64,000 nucleotides of DNA from Seonamhaeicola maritimus (GCF_008056315.1 NZ_VRKQ01000010.1:372001-436000), one strand, 5' to 3'. Shown: positions 25,750 to 35,829, counted from the stretch's first letter. Notes: a model not told the origin generated them from the letters alone. Numbers and translations are program-made.

Positions 25750-26922
25750 TTACTTATTTACAGCATTAAACTGTTGCTCTAAAGGTACGCCATAAATAGA
25801 CTCCAATTCTTTTACACTTTTCTTATAAAAGGCCGTCTCAGGTGGCATACTAAAGTTTTTCCAGAAGTATGGATTGTATTTAATTTCTATATCTCCCATA
25901 TCTTTCTTATAACCCTCATAATTACCAACCTTAATTTTCTTTTTATTGGTCTCGGTTCCTAGAATATACAATTCATGTCTATAAGATACTTTAACTTTAT
26001 TCTTATCTATTTGTAAAAGTCTTCGTTGCATATCATTAATTGGCAAATCTTTTTCCCAAACTCTATTATGATAACTCAATACCAACTTACCATTACTAGC
26101 CTTTCTATAAATCCATACAGCGTTTAAATCAGACGTTTCAATTTTATAAACGCCGTAAGATTCTACACCAATATAAAGTTTGATTTTTTTCCATTTATTT
26201 TTAATGCCAACACCTTCAAGAATCACTAAATCTTCCCCATCATAAGAGCTATCACCAACTTTGGTCCATTTAAAACTTTTCTGATTAATACCTTGCCTTA
26301 AAGGGTTTCTATTAGCAGTTACTATGGCCTGATGTCCAGAATATTTATCCTTAATAAATCTATAATCTGCTGATTTTCTTCCTTCAACAACTTCAATACG
26401 ATTATACTCCGGAGATATAGGACCACGGTCTAATACTTTAATATAATGCTCTACAAAAAAACGTGCCATTCCTGCTTCGGTTGAGAATCTTCGATATAAC
26501 ATATTTAGTTGATGTGTAGTACTCATAGCTGAGTTCTTCAAGTTCTTAAAAGCATTCTTTACATAATCTGTAGAAGCAAGAAGATTTACCTCATCAAGTG
26601 ACACAATATCCTCTTTTAATACTATGACCTTTTCTTTTAAATTGAGCAAATCTTGAACTTTAATTTTGAAGGTTAAGTAACCAATACTTGAAACTTCTAA
26701 AACATCTTCCAAGTTACTATTTGACAGTAGTAAATAGAAATTACCATCTTCAGTAGTGGCTGTACCTACATACTTTGATGGAATTCCAACTGCTGCATAT
26801 GGTACTTCATAACCGTGCTCATCCTTAACTAAACCTTCTAACTCAATCTTTTCTTGCGAAAATATTAAAGCTTGAAAACCAACCAGAAAAAACAAAGTAA
26901 TTTTTAAATGTAGTTGATACAT
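25750..26922 (-). CDS. Exported protein with carboxypeptidase regulatory-like domain
   Basis: A 390-residue exported protein. I choose ATG 26922 (MYQLHLKITLFF, signal peptide ending IFSQ) over a TTG ten codons upstream. Residues about 20-105 form a CarboxypepD_reg-like beta domain (LEGLVKDEHGYEVPYAAVGI, GTATTEDGNFYL), as found at the front of SusC-type receptors, followed by about 285 residues with repeated beta strands (ADYRFIKDKYSGHQAIV...). No barrel or plug follows. This build is common in Bacteroidota cell-envelope proteins of unknown role. It is co-transcribed with the M28 peptidase. Confidence 0.75.
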   Translation of the reverse strand: MYQLHLKITLFFLVGFQALIFSQEKIELEGLVKDEHGYEVPYAAVGIPSKYVGTATTEDGNFYLLLSNSNLEDVLEVSSIGYLTFKIKVQDLLNLKEKVIVLKEDIVSLDEVNLLASTDYVKNAFKNLKNSAMSTTHQLNMLYRRFSTEAGMARFFVEHYIKVLDRGPISPEYNRIEVVEGRKSADYRFIKDKYSGHQAIVTANRNPLRQGINQKSFKWTKVGDSSYDGEDLVILEGVGIKNKWKKIKLYIGVESYGVYKIETSDLNAVWIYRKASNGKLVLSYHNRVWEKDLPINDMQRRLLQIDKNKVKVSYRHELYILGTETNKKKIKVGNYEGYKKDMGDIEIKYNPYFWKNFSMPPETAFYKKSVKELESIYGVPLEQQFNAVNK

Positions 26923-26979
26923 AATGCGCTGTTTAATAAATTCAATATACAAATATTAAGATTTACATATTAAAAAACA

Positions 26980-27014
26980 AAACCCATGCCTAATAGTAGG
27001 TATGGGTTTTTTTT
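26980..27014. terminator. Orphan hairpin with T-runs between divergent genes
   Basis: AAACCCATGCCTA, 4-nt loop, TAGGTATGGGTTTTTTTT. It looks exactly like an intrinsic terminator, with T-runs on both sides, yet the two neighbouring genes diverge from it. It may end a small RNA or act as an attenuator for the leftward gene. Confidence 0.6.
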
Positions 27015-27229
27015 AACAACATTTTATCTTTTACGCCTAAATTGAAGCTTTTAAAAGATCTTTTCATTCAGGCAATATTAAATAAAATACCATCCTGTGC
27101 TGTAAGTATCAAATGCAATTAAGAATTGTTTTAAATGAAACCAGAATAAATAATGCTATTGAAACATAGCATCCAATTGTTAGCAAAGTTGAATATATTG
27201 TAACTTGTAAAGAATAAAAACAACTTTAG
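27015..27229. other. Spacer upstream of galactonate dehydratase gene
   Basis: AT-rich, no convincing coding frame. It must hold the promoter for the rightward dehydratase gene, but I see no TAnnTTTG element with a good -33 partner. Confidence 0.35.
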
Positions 27230-28387
27230 ATGAACGACTTGAAAATTGTTAAGATAGAATTATTCAAAGTGCCACCTCGATGGTTATTTCTAAAAATAAC
27301 TACTCAATTAGGTATTATTGGTTGGGGAGAACCTGTTGTTGAAGGAAAAGCTGATTCAGTTGCTGCTTGCATTAAAGAATTAGAAAAATTTATAATTGGC
27401 CGTAATGCAAATGAAATTGAAGATATATGGCAAATTTTATATCGTGGCGGATTTTACAGAGGAGGAGCTATTTTAATGAGTGCTATTTCGGGAATTGATC
27501 AAGCCTTATGGGATATAAAAGGTAAACATTTAAATGTACCCATTCATGAACTTTTGGGAGGAGCTGTTCGTAATAAAATGAAAATGTATTGCTGGATTGG
27601 AGGCGATAATCCAGATGTAGTCTTAGAGCAAGCACATGAAAAGGTGAAAGATGGCTTCAAAGCTGTTAAAATGAATGCTACTGGTGCCATGGAATGGGTG
27701 TCTTCAATTAAAGATGTTAAAACTGTAGCAAATAATATAAAACTATTAAGAGAAGAGTTTGGATACGATTTAGACATAGGTTTAGACTTTCATGGTAGAG
27801 TTCATAAACCAATGGTTAAAAGATTGATAGATGAATTAGCCCCTTATGAACCTATGTTTATTGAAGAGCCAGTTTTAACTGAAAATAATGATGCTTTAAA
27901 ACATATATATGGATATACTAGCATACCTATAGCTACAGGTGAGCGCATGTTTTCAAGGTGGGATTTCAAAGAAATATTACATCAAGGTGTTGTAGATATT
28001 ATTCAACCAGATTTAAGTCATGCTGGAGGTATTTCTGAAGTTAGACGTATTGCAGCAATGGCAGAAGCTTATGATATTACTTTAGCTCCTCATTGCCCTC
28101 TTGGACCCGTAGCTTTGGCTTCTTGTTTACATGTTGATTTCGTGTCTGCAAATGCAATTATTCAAGAAAGCAGCATTGGGATTCACTATAATAAAGGTTA
28201 TGATATTTTAGATTACATGTCTAATCCAGAAGTATTTGATATTAAAGACGGTTACATAGAATTACTTAAAAAACCAGGATTAGGAGTAGAAATAGACGAA
28301 GATAAATTACGTGAAGCACAAAAAATAGGTCACGATTGGTCTAACCCAATTTGGAGACATGAAGATGGTAGTTTTGCAGAATGGTAA
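27230..28387 (+). CDS. dgoD: Galactonate dehydratase (enolase superfamily)
   Basis: A 385-residue mandelate racemase/muconate lactonizing enzyme family member, very close in layout to E. coli DgoD: VPPRWLFLKI start, WGEPVVEGKA, FYRGGAILMSAISGIDQALWDIKGK, metal ligands in LDFHGRVH, FIEEPVL and ATGERMFSRWDF, HCPLGPVAL, and the shared C-terminus NPIWRHEDGS. DgoD dehydrates D-galactonate to 2-keto-3-deoxygalactonate in the De Ley-Doudoroff pathway. The gene stands alone here: no aldolase, kinase or transporter for this pathway is in the window. It ends in a bidirectional terminator. Confidence 0.93.
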   Translation: MNDLKIVKIELFKVPPRWLFLKITTQLGIIGWGEPVVEGKADSVAACIKELEKFIIGRNANEIEDIWQILYRGGFYRGGAILMSAISGIDQALWDIKGKHLNVPIHELLGGAVRNKMKMYCWIGGDNPDVVLEQAHEKVKDGFKAVKMNATGAMEWVSSIKDVKTVANNIKLLREEFGYDLDIGLDFHGRVHKPMVKRLIDELAPYEPMFIEEPVLTENNDALKHIYGYTSIPIATGERMFSRWDFKEILHQGVVDIIQPDLSHAGGISEVRRIAAMAEAYDITLAPHCPLGPVALASCLHVDFVSANAIIQESSIGIHYNKGYDILDYMSNPEVFDIKDGYIELLKKPGLGVEIDEDKLREAQKIGHDWSNPIWRHEDGSFAEW

Positions 28388-28407
28388 AACAATATTTAGA
28401 ATACAAC

Positions 28408-28442
28408 AAAAAAGCCCATAGAATTAAATTTTATGGGCTTTT
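28408..28442. terminator. Bidirectional terminator dgoD / sdhB
   Basis: AAAAAAGCCCATA, 10-nt loop, TATGGGCTTTT between convergent genes. Confidence 0.82.
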
Positions 28443-28462
28443 AAAAATTATTTTTTACTAGT

Positions 28463-29221
28463 CTATTTAATACTAGCTTTCATTAATTCTCTATTCATTC
28501 TAGCTATATTTTCCAATGAAATTCCTTTAGGACACTCAATTTCACACGCACCAGTATTGGTACAGTTACCAAAACCTTCTAAATCCATTTGAGCTACCAT
28601 ATTTTTAACACGATCTGCAGCCTCAACTTGTCCTTGAGGTAATAAAGCATATTGAGATACTTTAGCACCTACAAACAACATTGCTGATGAATTTTTACAA
28701 GTTGCTACACAAGCACCACAACCAATACAAGTTGCCGCATCCATAGCCTCATCGGCAGCGTGTTTAGAAATAGGTAATGCGTTTGCATCTTGAGTGTTAC
28801 CAGAGGTATTTACAGAAATGTATCCTCCTGCTTGTTGTATTCTTTCAAAAGATGTTCTGTCTACTACCAAATCCTTGATTACCGGAAAAGCTGCTGCTCT
28901 CCATGGTTCAATATAAATAGTATCGCCATCATTAAACATACGCATATGTAATTGACAGGTTGTAATGCCTCTATCTGGTCCGTGAGCTTCACCGTTAATA
29001 TATAAAGAACACATTCCACAAATACCTTCTCTACAATCATGATCAAAAGCTACAGGCTCATCACCAGAAGCAATTAATTGCTCATTTAGAACATCCATCA
29101 TTTCTAAGAAAGACATGTGTTCTGAAATATCAGTTACATTGTAAGTTTCCATCTTACCTTTAGATTGAGCATCCTTTTGACGCCAAATCTTTAATGTTAA
29201 ATTCATTCCTTTTCCCGACAT
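28463..29221 (-). CDS. sdhB: Succinate dehydrogenase/fumarate reductase iron-sulphur subunit
   Basis: A 252-residue subunit with three cluster-binding regions: CREGICGMC for the [2Fe-2S] cluster (about 62-70, with a further Cys near 86), [11 protein letters not shown] and [14 protein letters not shown] for the [4Fe-4S] and [3Fe-4S] clusters. It passes electrons from the flavoprotein to the membrane quinone site. Starts on ATG at 29221, seven bases after sdhA; the last gene of the sdhCAB operon. Confidence 0.97.
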   Translation of the reverse strand: MSGKGMNLTLKIWRQKDAQSKGKMETYNVTDISEHMSFLEMMDVLNEQLIASGDEPVAFDHDCREGICGMCSLYINGEAHGPDRGITTCQLHMRMFNDGDTIYIEPWRAAAFPVIKDLVVDRTSFERIQQAGGYISVNTSGNTQDANALPISKHAADEAMDAATCIGCGACVATCKNSSAMLFVGAKVSQYALLPQGQVEAADRVKNMVAQMDLEGFGNCTNTGACEIECPKGISLENIARMNRELMKASIK

Positions 29222-29228
29222 AACTTTC

Positions 29229-31244
29229 TTATTTGTATGAACGTTGTTTTAATTCAATGTCTTTAAATTCTAATTCTTCTTTATGAAGGACTGCATCTGC
29301 AGGTTCTCCTTTAAATTCCCAAGCGGCAACAAAAGCAAAATCCTTATCATTACGTTTTGCTTCTCCTTTTTGCTCACCAGATTCTTCAACAGATTCTTCT
29401 CTAAAGTGACCACCACAAGACTCTTCTCTCATTAAGGCATCTTTAGCAAACAATTCTCCTAACTCTAAGAAATCTGCAACTCTACCTGCTTTTTCCAATT
29501 CAGGGTTCATCTCGTTAGCAATACCTGGAACTTTCACATCTTTCCAGAACTCTTCACGAATAGCTTTAATTTCAGCCATGGCTTCTTTTAAACCTTTCTC
29601 ATTACGTGCCATTCCTACTTTATCCCACATCACTTTACCTAAACGTTTGTGGAAATGATCTACAGACTTGGTTCCATTATTATTCATAAAGAAATCTATC
29701 TGACTTTTCACAGCTTTTTCAGCCTCTTCAAACTCAGGTGTATCTGTTGGAATAGCACCAGTTCTAATTTCATCAGATAAATAATCTCCAATGGTGTATG
29801 GTAACACAAAATATCCATCTGCAAGTCCTTGCATTAAGGCAGATGCTCCCAATCTGTTGGCTCCGTGATCAGAGAAATTAGCTTCTCCAATACAGTACAA
29901 CCCAGGAACAGTAGTCATCAAGTTATAATCTACCCAAACACCTCCCATAGTGTAGTGCGTTGCAGGATAAATCATCATAGGCGTTTTGTATGGATTCTCA
30001 TCAACAATCTTCTCATACATTTGGAATAAGTTTCCGTATTTGGCCTCAACAATAGCTTGACCTAAATCGTAAACTTTGTCTGCAGAAGGATTATCAATAC
30101 CTTGAATTTTAGCTTGCTCTTTTCCATATCTTTCAATCGCCGCAGCAAAATCTAAATAAACCGCTTCACCAGTAGCATTAACCCCGTAACCTGCATCACA
30201 ACGCTCTTTTGCAGCTCTAGATGCCACATCACGAGGTACTAGGTTACCAAAAGCAGGATAACGTCTTTCTAAATAGTAATCTCTATCTTCTTCAGCTAAA
30301 TCAGTAGGCTTTAATTTTCCTTGCTGAATTGCCTTAGCATCTTCAATATTTTTTGGAACCCAAATACGACCATCATTACGAAGTGACTCAGACATCAAGG
30401 TTAACTTAGACTGATAATCCCCTGAACGTGGAATACAAGTTGGGTGAATTTGTGTATAACAAGGGTTTGCAAAAAATGCTCCTTTCTTATGAATTTTCCA
30501 AGCAGCGGTTGCATTAGACCCCATGGCATTGGTTGATAAGAAATATACATTTCCGTAACCACCAGAACCAATTACTACTGCGTGAGCTGAATGACGTTCA
30601 ATTTCACCAGTAATTAAGTTTCTAGTAATAATACCTCTTGCTTTTCCATCAACAACAACTACATCTAACATTTCGTGGCGATTGTACATTTGTATTTTAC
30701 CACGAGCAATTTGACGGTTCATTGCAGAATAAGCGCCTAATAATAATTGCTGACCCGTTTGTCCTTTAGCATAAAACGTTCTTGATACTAGAACCCCACC
30801 AAAAGAACGGTTGTCTAACAACCCACCATAATCACGAGCAAAAGGAACACCTTGTGCCACACATTGATCTATGATATTTCCAGAAACTTCAGCTAAACGA
30901 TGTACGTTAGCCTCACGAGAACGATAATCACCTCCCTTAACAGTATCATAAAACAATCTGTAAGTTGAGTCACCATCACCCATGTAATTTTTTGCTGCAT
31001 TGATACCTCCTTGAGCCGCAATAGAATGCGCACGTCTAGGTGAATCTTGATAAGCAAAAGCCTTTACATTATATCCTAATTCTGCTAATGTTGCAGCAGC
31101 AGAACCACCAGCTAAACCTGTACCAACAACTATAACATCAATATTACGTTTGTTAGCAGGGTTTACTAAATCTATTTTATCTTTATAAGTAGTCCACTTA
31201 TCTTTAATTGGACCCTTTGGTACTTTTGAATCTAAAACACTCAT
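29229..31244 (-). CDS. sdhA: Succinate dehydrogenase/fumarate reductase flavoprotein subunit
   Basis: A 671-residue FAD-binding subunit oxidising succinate to fumarate. It has the dinucleotide motif [12 protein letters not shown] (about 40-51), the FAD-linkage region [16 protein letters not shown], the active-site [12 protein letters not shown] region and [20 protein letters not shown]. The length and the missing large SdhD fit the type B enzyme with one cytochrome b subunit found in Bacteroidota, using menaquinone. It lies between sdhC and sdhB with short gaps. Confidence 0.97.
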   Translation of the reverse strand: MSVLDSKVPKGPIKDKWTTYKDKIDLVNPANKRNIDVIVVGTGLAGGSAAATLAELGYNVKAFAYQDSPRRAHSIAAQGGINAAKNYMGDGDSTYRLFYDTVKGGDYRSREANVHRLAEVSGNIIDQCVAQGVPFARDYGGLLDNRSFGGVLVSRTFYAKGQTGQQLLLGAYSAMNRQIARGKIQMYNRHEMLDVVVVDGKARGIITRNLITGEIERHSAHAVVIGSGGYGNVYFLSTNAMGSNATAAWKIHKKGAFFANPCYTQIHPTCIPRSGDYQSKLTLMSESLRNDGRIWVPKNIEDAKAIQQGKLKPTDLAEEDRDYYLERRYPAFGNLVPRDVASRAAKERCDAGYGVNATGEAVYLDFAAAIERYGKEQAKIQGIDNPSADKVYDLGQAIVEAKYGNLFQMYEKIVDENPYKTPMMIYPATHYTMGGVWVDYNLMTTVPGLYCIGEANFSDHGANRLGASALMQGLADGYFVLPYTIGDYLSDEIRTGAIPTDTPEFEEAEKAVKSQIDFFMNNNGTKSVDHFHKRLGKVMWDKVGMARNEKGLKEAMAEIKAIREEFWKDVKVPGIANEMNPELEKAGRVADFLELGELFAKDALMREESCGGHFREESVEESGEQKGEAKRNDKDFAFVAAWEFKGEPADAVLHKEELEFKDIELKQRSYK

Positions 31245-31254
31245 ATTCTAAAAA

Positions 31255-31929
31255 TTAATGGTGATTAAAATGATGATAAACAGCCACTATAATAAATCCT
31301 AATGGGATAATTATAGAATAAACTTTTCCAAAAGTTTGCAACGCTTTCTTTCTACCTGCTGTAGAACCCATTGACTGAAACGCCGATGTAAATCCGTGAA
31401 GCAAGTGTAATGCAAGTAATATAAATGCAATTACATAGGCTCCCACTCTGGCAGGACTTAAAAATTTATGCTGTAATTCATGAAAGTATCTAAACTCACC
31501 ATCATGCATTCCAGACATATCACCTTGAATGTATTTTACATTGATCTCAGGAATCCAGAAATCAATAAAATGTAATACCAGAAACGCTAGTATTACCAAT
31601 CCACTATAAATCATGTTTCTACTCATCCAAGTAGAGTTTGCAGCTCCATTATTTTTAGCATAAGATACACCAATAGCTTTTCTGTTCCTCAACTCTAAAA
31701 CAAACCCCATTACAAAGTGAAAAACCACCCCGAATAATAATACTGGCTGCATTGCAAATTGTACAGCTGGATTTGTCCCCATGAAGTGAGACAGCTCATT
31801 GAATAAATCTTCACTAAAAATTGAAGTAAGGTTAACTGCTAAATGAATGATTAAGAAAAACATTAGGAAGAATGCTGAAAGCGCCATGGCTACTTTTCTT
31901 CCAATTGAAGATTTGAAAAATCCGCTCAT
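31255..31929 (-). CDS. sdhC: Succinate dehydrogenase cytochrome b subunit
   Basis: A 224-residue membrane subunit with five hydrophobic segments and conserved His residues in FLIIHLAVNL, FGVVFHFVMG, FLVLHFIDFW and LLALHLLHGF that can ligate two hemes b. This is the fused SdhC of type B succinate:quinone reductases. First gene of sdhCAB, preceded by a strong promoter. Confidence 0.95.
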   Translation of the reverse strand: MSGFFKSSIGRKVAMALSAFFLMFFLIIHLAVNLTSIFSEDLFNELSHFMGTNPAVQFAMQPVLLFGVVFHFVMGFVLELRNRKAIGVSYAKNNGAANSTWMSRNMIYSGLVILAFLVLHFIDFWIPEINVKYIQGDMSGMHDGEFRYFHELQHKFLSPARVGAYVIAFILLALHLLHGFTSAFQSMGSTAGRKKALQTFGKVYSIIIPLGFIIVAVYHHFNHH

Positions 31930-31954
31930 TTTTTTGAAGTTAATTTATGAAAGG

Positions 31955-31986
31955 CAAAGGTAGGTTAGGTGGACATTTTAGACAAA
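31955..31986 (-). promoter_or_regulatory. Promoter of sdhCAB
   Basis: On the minus strand TTTG, 20 nt, TACCTTTG, about 26 nt before the sdhC start. Confidence 0.82.
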
Positions 31987-32310
31987 TAACAAATGTCATG
32001 TTTTGTTATTTAGAATGAATTTAAAGAAAACCTATCAAAATGAAAACTTTATATTATTCAATACTATTCTTTGCCATTACATAAAGAAACTAAGTATTTA
32101 TTATGATGATTATATAAAGCTTCTAATGAAATTCCTTTATCTCATCATAGTCATCTATCAAAGAATATTTAATTTTTTCTCTATTATAACCAAAAATAAA
32201 CCTTACTCTATTCAACCTGTTTTACTAATTCGCCAAACTCTAATTTATCTCGATTCGCACTTAAAAATTTATTAATTATTTGCTACTTTTAACCGATAAA
32301 TTTAAATAAA
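31987..32310. other. Gene-free spacer between sdhCAB and pepP
   Basis: Very AT-rich stretch with no credible gene. An open frame at 32003-32275 is rich in Ile, Tyr, Lys and Leu with no domain pattern and looks like chance. No terminator or strong promoter consensus for pepP is seen (the nearest is TACTTTTA around 32284). Confidence 0.45.
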
Positions 32311-33603
32311 ATGAAATACTCTCAAATAAATAGCAAACTTTTTATTAACAATAGAAAGAATTTTGCTTCTAAAATGAAACCAAACAGTTTAGCTGTTTTT
32401 AACTCAAACGACATATACCCAATCAGTGCTGATAGTACCTTGCCTTTTCAACAACATAGAGACATTTTTTTCTTATCAGGCGTAGATCAAGAGGAAAGTA
32501 TATTGGTTTTATTCCCGGATTGTCCTAAAGAAAAACATAGAGAAATCTTATTCTTAAGAGAAACCAATGAACATATAGCTGTTTGGGAAGGTGAAAAACT
32601 TACCAAAGAAAAAGCATTTGAAGTTAGCGGCATAAAAACCGTTTATTGGCTACAGGACATGGAAAAAATTATGTTTGAAATCATGACACAATGTGATACA
32701 GTTTACATTAACACCAATGAACACTACCGCTCTAATGTTGATGTTGAAACCAGAGAGGATAGGTTTACAAATTGGCTGAAAGAAAAATACCCAGCACATT
32801 CAGTAGCAAAAAGCAATCCTATTTTACAAAGACTTCGTTCTGTAAAAAACCCAATAGAGATAGAACTCATACAGCATGCCTGTAATTTAACTGAAAAAGG
32901 ATTTCGTAGAGTTTTGAGTTTTGTAAAACCAGGCGTTATGGAATACGAAATTGAAGCTGAATACATCCATGAATTTATAAGAAACAGATCTAAGGGGTTT
33001 GCTTATACACCTATTGTGGCTTCTGGCAATAATGCCAATGTATTACACTATATTGAAAATAATCAACAATGTAATGCTGGCGAATTAATTTTAATGGATG
33101 TTGGAGCTGAATACGCTAATTATTCTAGTGACATGACCAGAACTATTCCTGTATCAGGTAAATTTAATGAGCGACAAAGAGCTGTTTATAATGCGGTGAA
33201 TAGGGTAAAAAAAGAAGCTACTAAAATGTTAGTCCCCGGAACACTTTGGGAAGAATATCATATTGAAGTAGGTAAAATAATGACTTCCGAATTATTAGGT
33301 TTGGGCCTATTGGATAAAGCTGATGTTCAAAATGAAAATCCTGAATGGCCGGCATATAAGAAATATCTAATGCATGGAACAAGTCACCATATGGGGTTAG
33401 ACACACATGATTATGGCATCTTAACAGAACCTATGCAAGCCAATATGGTTTTTACAGTTGAACCCGGCATTTATATTCCTGATGAAGGTTTCGGCATTAG
33501 GTTAGAGGATGATGTTGTTATTCAAGAAAAGGGAGAACCTTTCAATTTAATGAAAAACATTCCTATTGAAGCTGATGAAATTGAGGATATTATGAATTCA
33601 TAA
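32311..33603 (+). CDS. pepP: Xaa-Pro aminopeptidase (M24B)
   Basis: A 430-residue aminopeptidase P that removes an N-terminal residue before proline. The N-terminal domain (1-170) has the usual FSSN-type creatinase fold; the catalytic pita-bread domain carries the metal ligands in LMDVGAEYANYSSDMTRT (two Asp), HGTSHHMGLDTHD (His), VEPGIYIPDEG (Glu) and RLEDDVV (Glu). No signal peptide. Monocistronic, closed by a terminator. Confidence 0.93.
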   Translation: MKYSQINSKLFINNRKNFASKMKPNSLAVFNSNDIYPISADSTLPFQQHRDIFFLSGVDQEESILVLFPDCPKEKHREILFLRETNEHIAVWEGEKLTKEKAFEVSGIKTVYWLQDMEKIMFEIMTQCDTVYINTNEHYRSNVDVETREDRFTNWLKEKYPAHSVAKSNPILQRLRSVKNPIEIELIQHACNLTEKGFRRVLSFVKPGVMEYEIEAEYIHEFIRNRSKGFAYTPIVASGNNANVLHYIENNQQCNAGELILMDVGAEYANYSSDMTRTIPVSGKFNERQRAVYNAVNRVKKEATKMLVPGTLWEEYHIEVGKIMTSELLGLGLLDKADVQNENPEWPAYKKYLMHGTSHHMGLDTHDYGILTEPMQANMVFTVEPGIYIPDEGFGIRLEDDVVIQEKGEPFNLMKNIPIEADEIEDIMNS

Positions 33604-33608
33604 AAAGG

Positions 33609-33637
33609 AAAAGGGTCGCTTGTCACGACCCTTTTTT
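33609..33637. terminator. Terminator pepP / lysC
   Basis: AAGGGTCG, 7-nt loop, CGACCCTT and a T-run, between convergent genes. Confidence 0.82.
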
Positions 33638-33662
33638 ATTGCTAAAACTTTTGACCTTAATT

Positions 33663-34985
33663 TTAAAGAGTGACTAATTCAAATAAATATGCGTTTAGTT
33701 TTTGCAATGTGTCTATTTTATTTTCAGTATCAATTAGTAGTGAAATGTTATTTCTACTTCCACCATAAGAAATCATCCTAATTTTTACATCTTTTAAAAT
33801 TTGGAATAGTTTAAAAGTGCCTTCATGATTTACAATAGAATGACCTACTAAACATACAATACTCTGGTTTTTATCTACTTCAATTGTGGCAATAGATTCT
33901 AATTCAGATACAATTTTATCAAGATTTTTATCATCATCAATAGTCAATGAAACCGCTACTTCAGAAGTGGTAATCATATCTATAGGAGTCTCATGAACTT
34001 CAAAGATTTCGAATACTTTTCTTAAAAAGCCGTGTGCTTGAAGCATTCTACCAGACTTGATTTTAATTGCGGTAATATTATCTTTAGCTGCAATGGCTTT
34101 TATACCATTTTCAACATGATTACTACTAATTAATGTCCCAGGCTTAGGAGGGTTCATAGTATTTTTCAACCTCACCGGAATACCATCTGCTCTTACTGGT
34201 AATACCGTCTGTGGGTGTAAAATTTTAGCACCAAAATAGGCTAACTCCGCTGCCTCATCAAAGGATAAATTTGATATAGGCTGCGTACCTTCAACAAATC
34301 TAGGATCGTTATTATGCATCCCATCAATATCTGTCCAAATCTGAACTTCCTCTGCTTTAATGACCGCTCCAACAATAGTTGCTGTGTAATCACTACCTCC
34401 ACGTTGTAAATTAGAAACCGCTCCTTCATCATCCAAACAAATAAAACCTTGAGTAATATAAATTTCAGCCTCTGGAGTGCATTTTAAAACATTATTTAAA
34501 CGCTCCCTTATATAATCTAAATCCGGTTCTTTAATAGCGTCAATTTTCATAAAATCTAATGCTTGCAACAACTGAGAATTTATACCTTCTTGTTGTAAAT
34601 ACGCATTAAACATAAAGGTTGAAAGCAATTCTCCTTGAGCTAATATTTGATTTTCTAAATTCAAGGAAAATGACTGATTAGCAGATTCTAACAAATAGTT
34701 AAAGCGCTCAGATAAATAAGTACCTACTTGAGCTTTCAGCCCTTCATCAACCAACAATTCATTTACAACTTCAACATATTTTTTATATAAATCCTCTATT
34801 TCTAATTTAGCCTCCTCTATATTATTGCTTTCAATTTTTGAAGCAATACTCACCAATGAATTAGTAGTACCAGACATAGCGGAAAGTACTACTATTTTTT
34901 TATCTCCATCATTAATAATGGATTTAACATTATTAATGCTTTCAATAGACCCAACAGAAGTACCTCCAAACTTTAAAACTTTCAT
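33663..34985 (-). CDS. lysC: Aspartate kinase
   Basis: A 440-residue monofunctional aspartokinase: KFGGTSVGS (residues 4-12) at the start, the LQRGGSDYTATIVG phosphate/substrate motif (about 199-212) and two C-terminal ACT domains (about 300-440) that sense end products. It phosphorylates aspartate as the first step toward lysine, methionine, threonine and diaminopimelate. No homoserine dehydrogenase domain is fused. It is divergent from an ACT-like gene, with a 142-base spacer and its own promoter. Confidence 0.95.
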   Translation of the reverse strand: MKVLKFGGTSVGSIESINNVKSIINDGDKKIVVLSAMSGTTNSLVSIASKIESNNIEEAKLEIEDLYKKYVEVVNELLVDEGLKAQVGTYLSERFNYLLESANQSFSLNLENQILAQGELLSTFMFNAYLQQEGINSQLLQALDFMKIDAIKEPDLDYIRERLNNVLKCTPEAEIYITQGFICLDDEGAVSNLQRGGSDYTATIVGAVIKAEEVQIWTDIDGMHNNDPRFVEGTQPISNLSFDEAAELAYFGAKILHPQTVLPVRADGIPVRLKNTMNPPKPGTLISSNHVENGIKAIAAKDNITAIKIKSGRMLQAHGFLRKVFEIFEVHETPIDMITTSEVAVSLTIDDDKNLDKIVSELESIATIEVDKNQSIVCLVGHSIVNHEGTFKLFQILKDVKIRMISYGGSRNNISLLIDTENKIDTLQKLNAYLFELVTL

Positions 34986-35001
34986 ATATTTTCTTAATTC
35001 T

Positions 35002-35021
35002 AATAGGCATTATCACCTATT
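35002..35021. promoter_or_regulatory. Short inverted repeat in lysC leader
   Basis: AATAGG, 8 nt, CCTATT, lying between the predicted lysC transcription start and its ATG; a possible operator or leader hairpin. Confidence 0.35.
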
Positions 35022-35047
35022 CACATCATTATCATCAATTTGAGGTG

Positions 35048-35076
35048 CAAAAGTAAAATTCGATTATTCATTCAAA
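35048..35076 (-). promoter_or_regulatory. Promoter of lysC
   Basis: On the minus strand TTTG, 17 nt, TACTTTTG; slightly short spacing but good elements. Confidence 0.62.
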
Positions 35077-35127
35077 CTATTTTTATAAAAAAAAGTTTAC
35101 TTTTACACATATTGTTAAATAATTAAC

Positions 35128-35784
35128 ATGAAGACCGTATCTAACTGTGTAGAAGACATATTAATCACACAACCGTACCTAGAGGAGGCATTATCAAGAA
35201 ACATTATTAACTACAGTGCCTTAGCCGTTGAACTTACTGAACCTATTAGCAAAATGCTAAAAAAGGATGTGAAACCAGGAGCCATTATGATGGCTTTAAG
35301 AAGATATAATCCGCCACCAACGCTAGGGAATTCAATTAAAATGAAACGTGTTATCCAAAATTTGGGAGACATCACTGTACGTTCAAATCTGACCGATTTT
35401 ACAGTTAGGAACTCAGATACTTTAATTGATAATCACGCCAAAATTTTAGCAAGAATTAACCAAGAAAATAAGTTGTTTTACACCTTTACTAGAGGGATTC
35501 ATGAAAGTAATATTATAATCTCCAGTAGCCTTAAAGAATTCGTTCAGGAAAATTTAATAAATGAAACTTTTCTGGCGGTTCAAGGAGGCCTCTCAGCCAT
35601 TAGTATCAATTTGCCTCAAGACAACTCAAAAATTGCTGGTTTATATTATCATTTTTTCAAGCGATTAGCATGGGAAGGTATTGTTTTATACGAAGTGCTT
35701 TCTACTACAAATGAGTTTACCATTTTGGTGGAAGACGAATATGTTGATAAAGCTTTTACAGCTATAAAAAGAGTGAAATCTTAG
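35128..35784 (+). CDS. Conserved protein with C-terminal ACT-like domain
   Basis: A 218-residue cytoplasmic protein. Residues about 1-65 are helical (VEDILITQPYLEEALSRNIINYSALAVEL...) and look like a winged-helix or HTH unit ending in PGAIMMALRRY; residues about 85-215 contain two beta-alpha-beta units, the last with VLSTTNEFTILVEDEYVDKAFTAI, which reads as an ACT-type ligand-binding fold. The family is common in Bacteroidota but I know no proven function. Its divergent position to aspartate kinase suggests an amino-acid-responsive regulator, which is inference. Confidence 0.65.
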   Translation: MKTVSNCVEDILITQPYLEEALSRNIINYSALAVELTEPISKMLKKDVKPGAIMMALRRYNPPPTLGNSIKMKRVIQNLGDITVRSNLTDFTVRNSDTLIDNHAKILARINQENKLFYTFTRGIHESNIIISSSLKEFVQENLINETFLAVQGGLSAISINLPQDNSKIAGLYYHFFKRLAWEGIVLYEVLSTTNEFTILVEDEYVDKAFTAIKRVKS

Positions 35785-35804
35785 TAAATTTGGGTAATCC
35801 ATTT

Positions 35805-35812
35805 TACCTTTG
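35805..35812 (+). promoter_or_regulatory. -7 promoter element of the alpha/beta hydrolase gene
   Basis: TACCTTTG matches TAnnTTTG. Its last base coincides with a GTG that could open a longer frame, so transcription would start downstream of that GTG; this favours the ATG at 35830 as the start codon. Confidence 0.55.
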
Positions 35813-35829
35813 TGGCTTACTTTAAATCT

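Noticed and set aside
32003-32275. Open frame of 90 codons in the spacer between sdhC and pepP
   Set aside because: Composition is that of random AT-rich DNA (Ile, Tyr, Lys, Leu), no domain or signal pattern, and no promoter.
35812-35829. GTG start of the alpha/beta hydrolase
   Set aside because: The GTG overlaps the likely -7 element, so it would not be in the mRNA.
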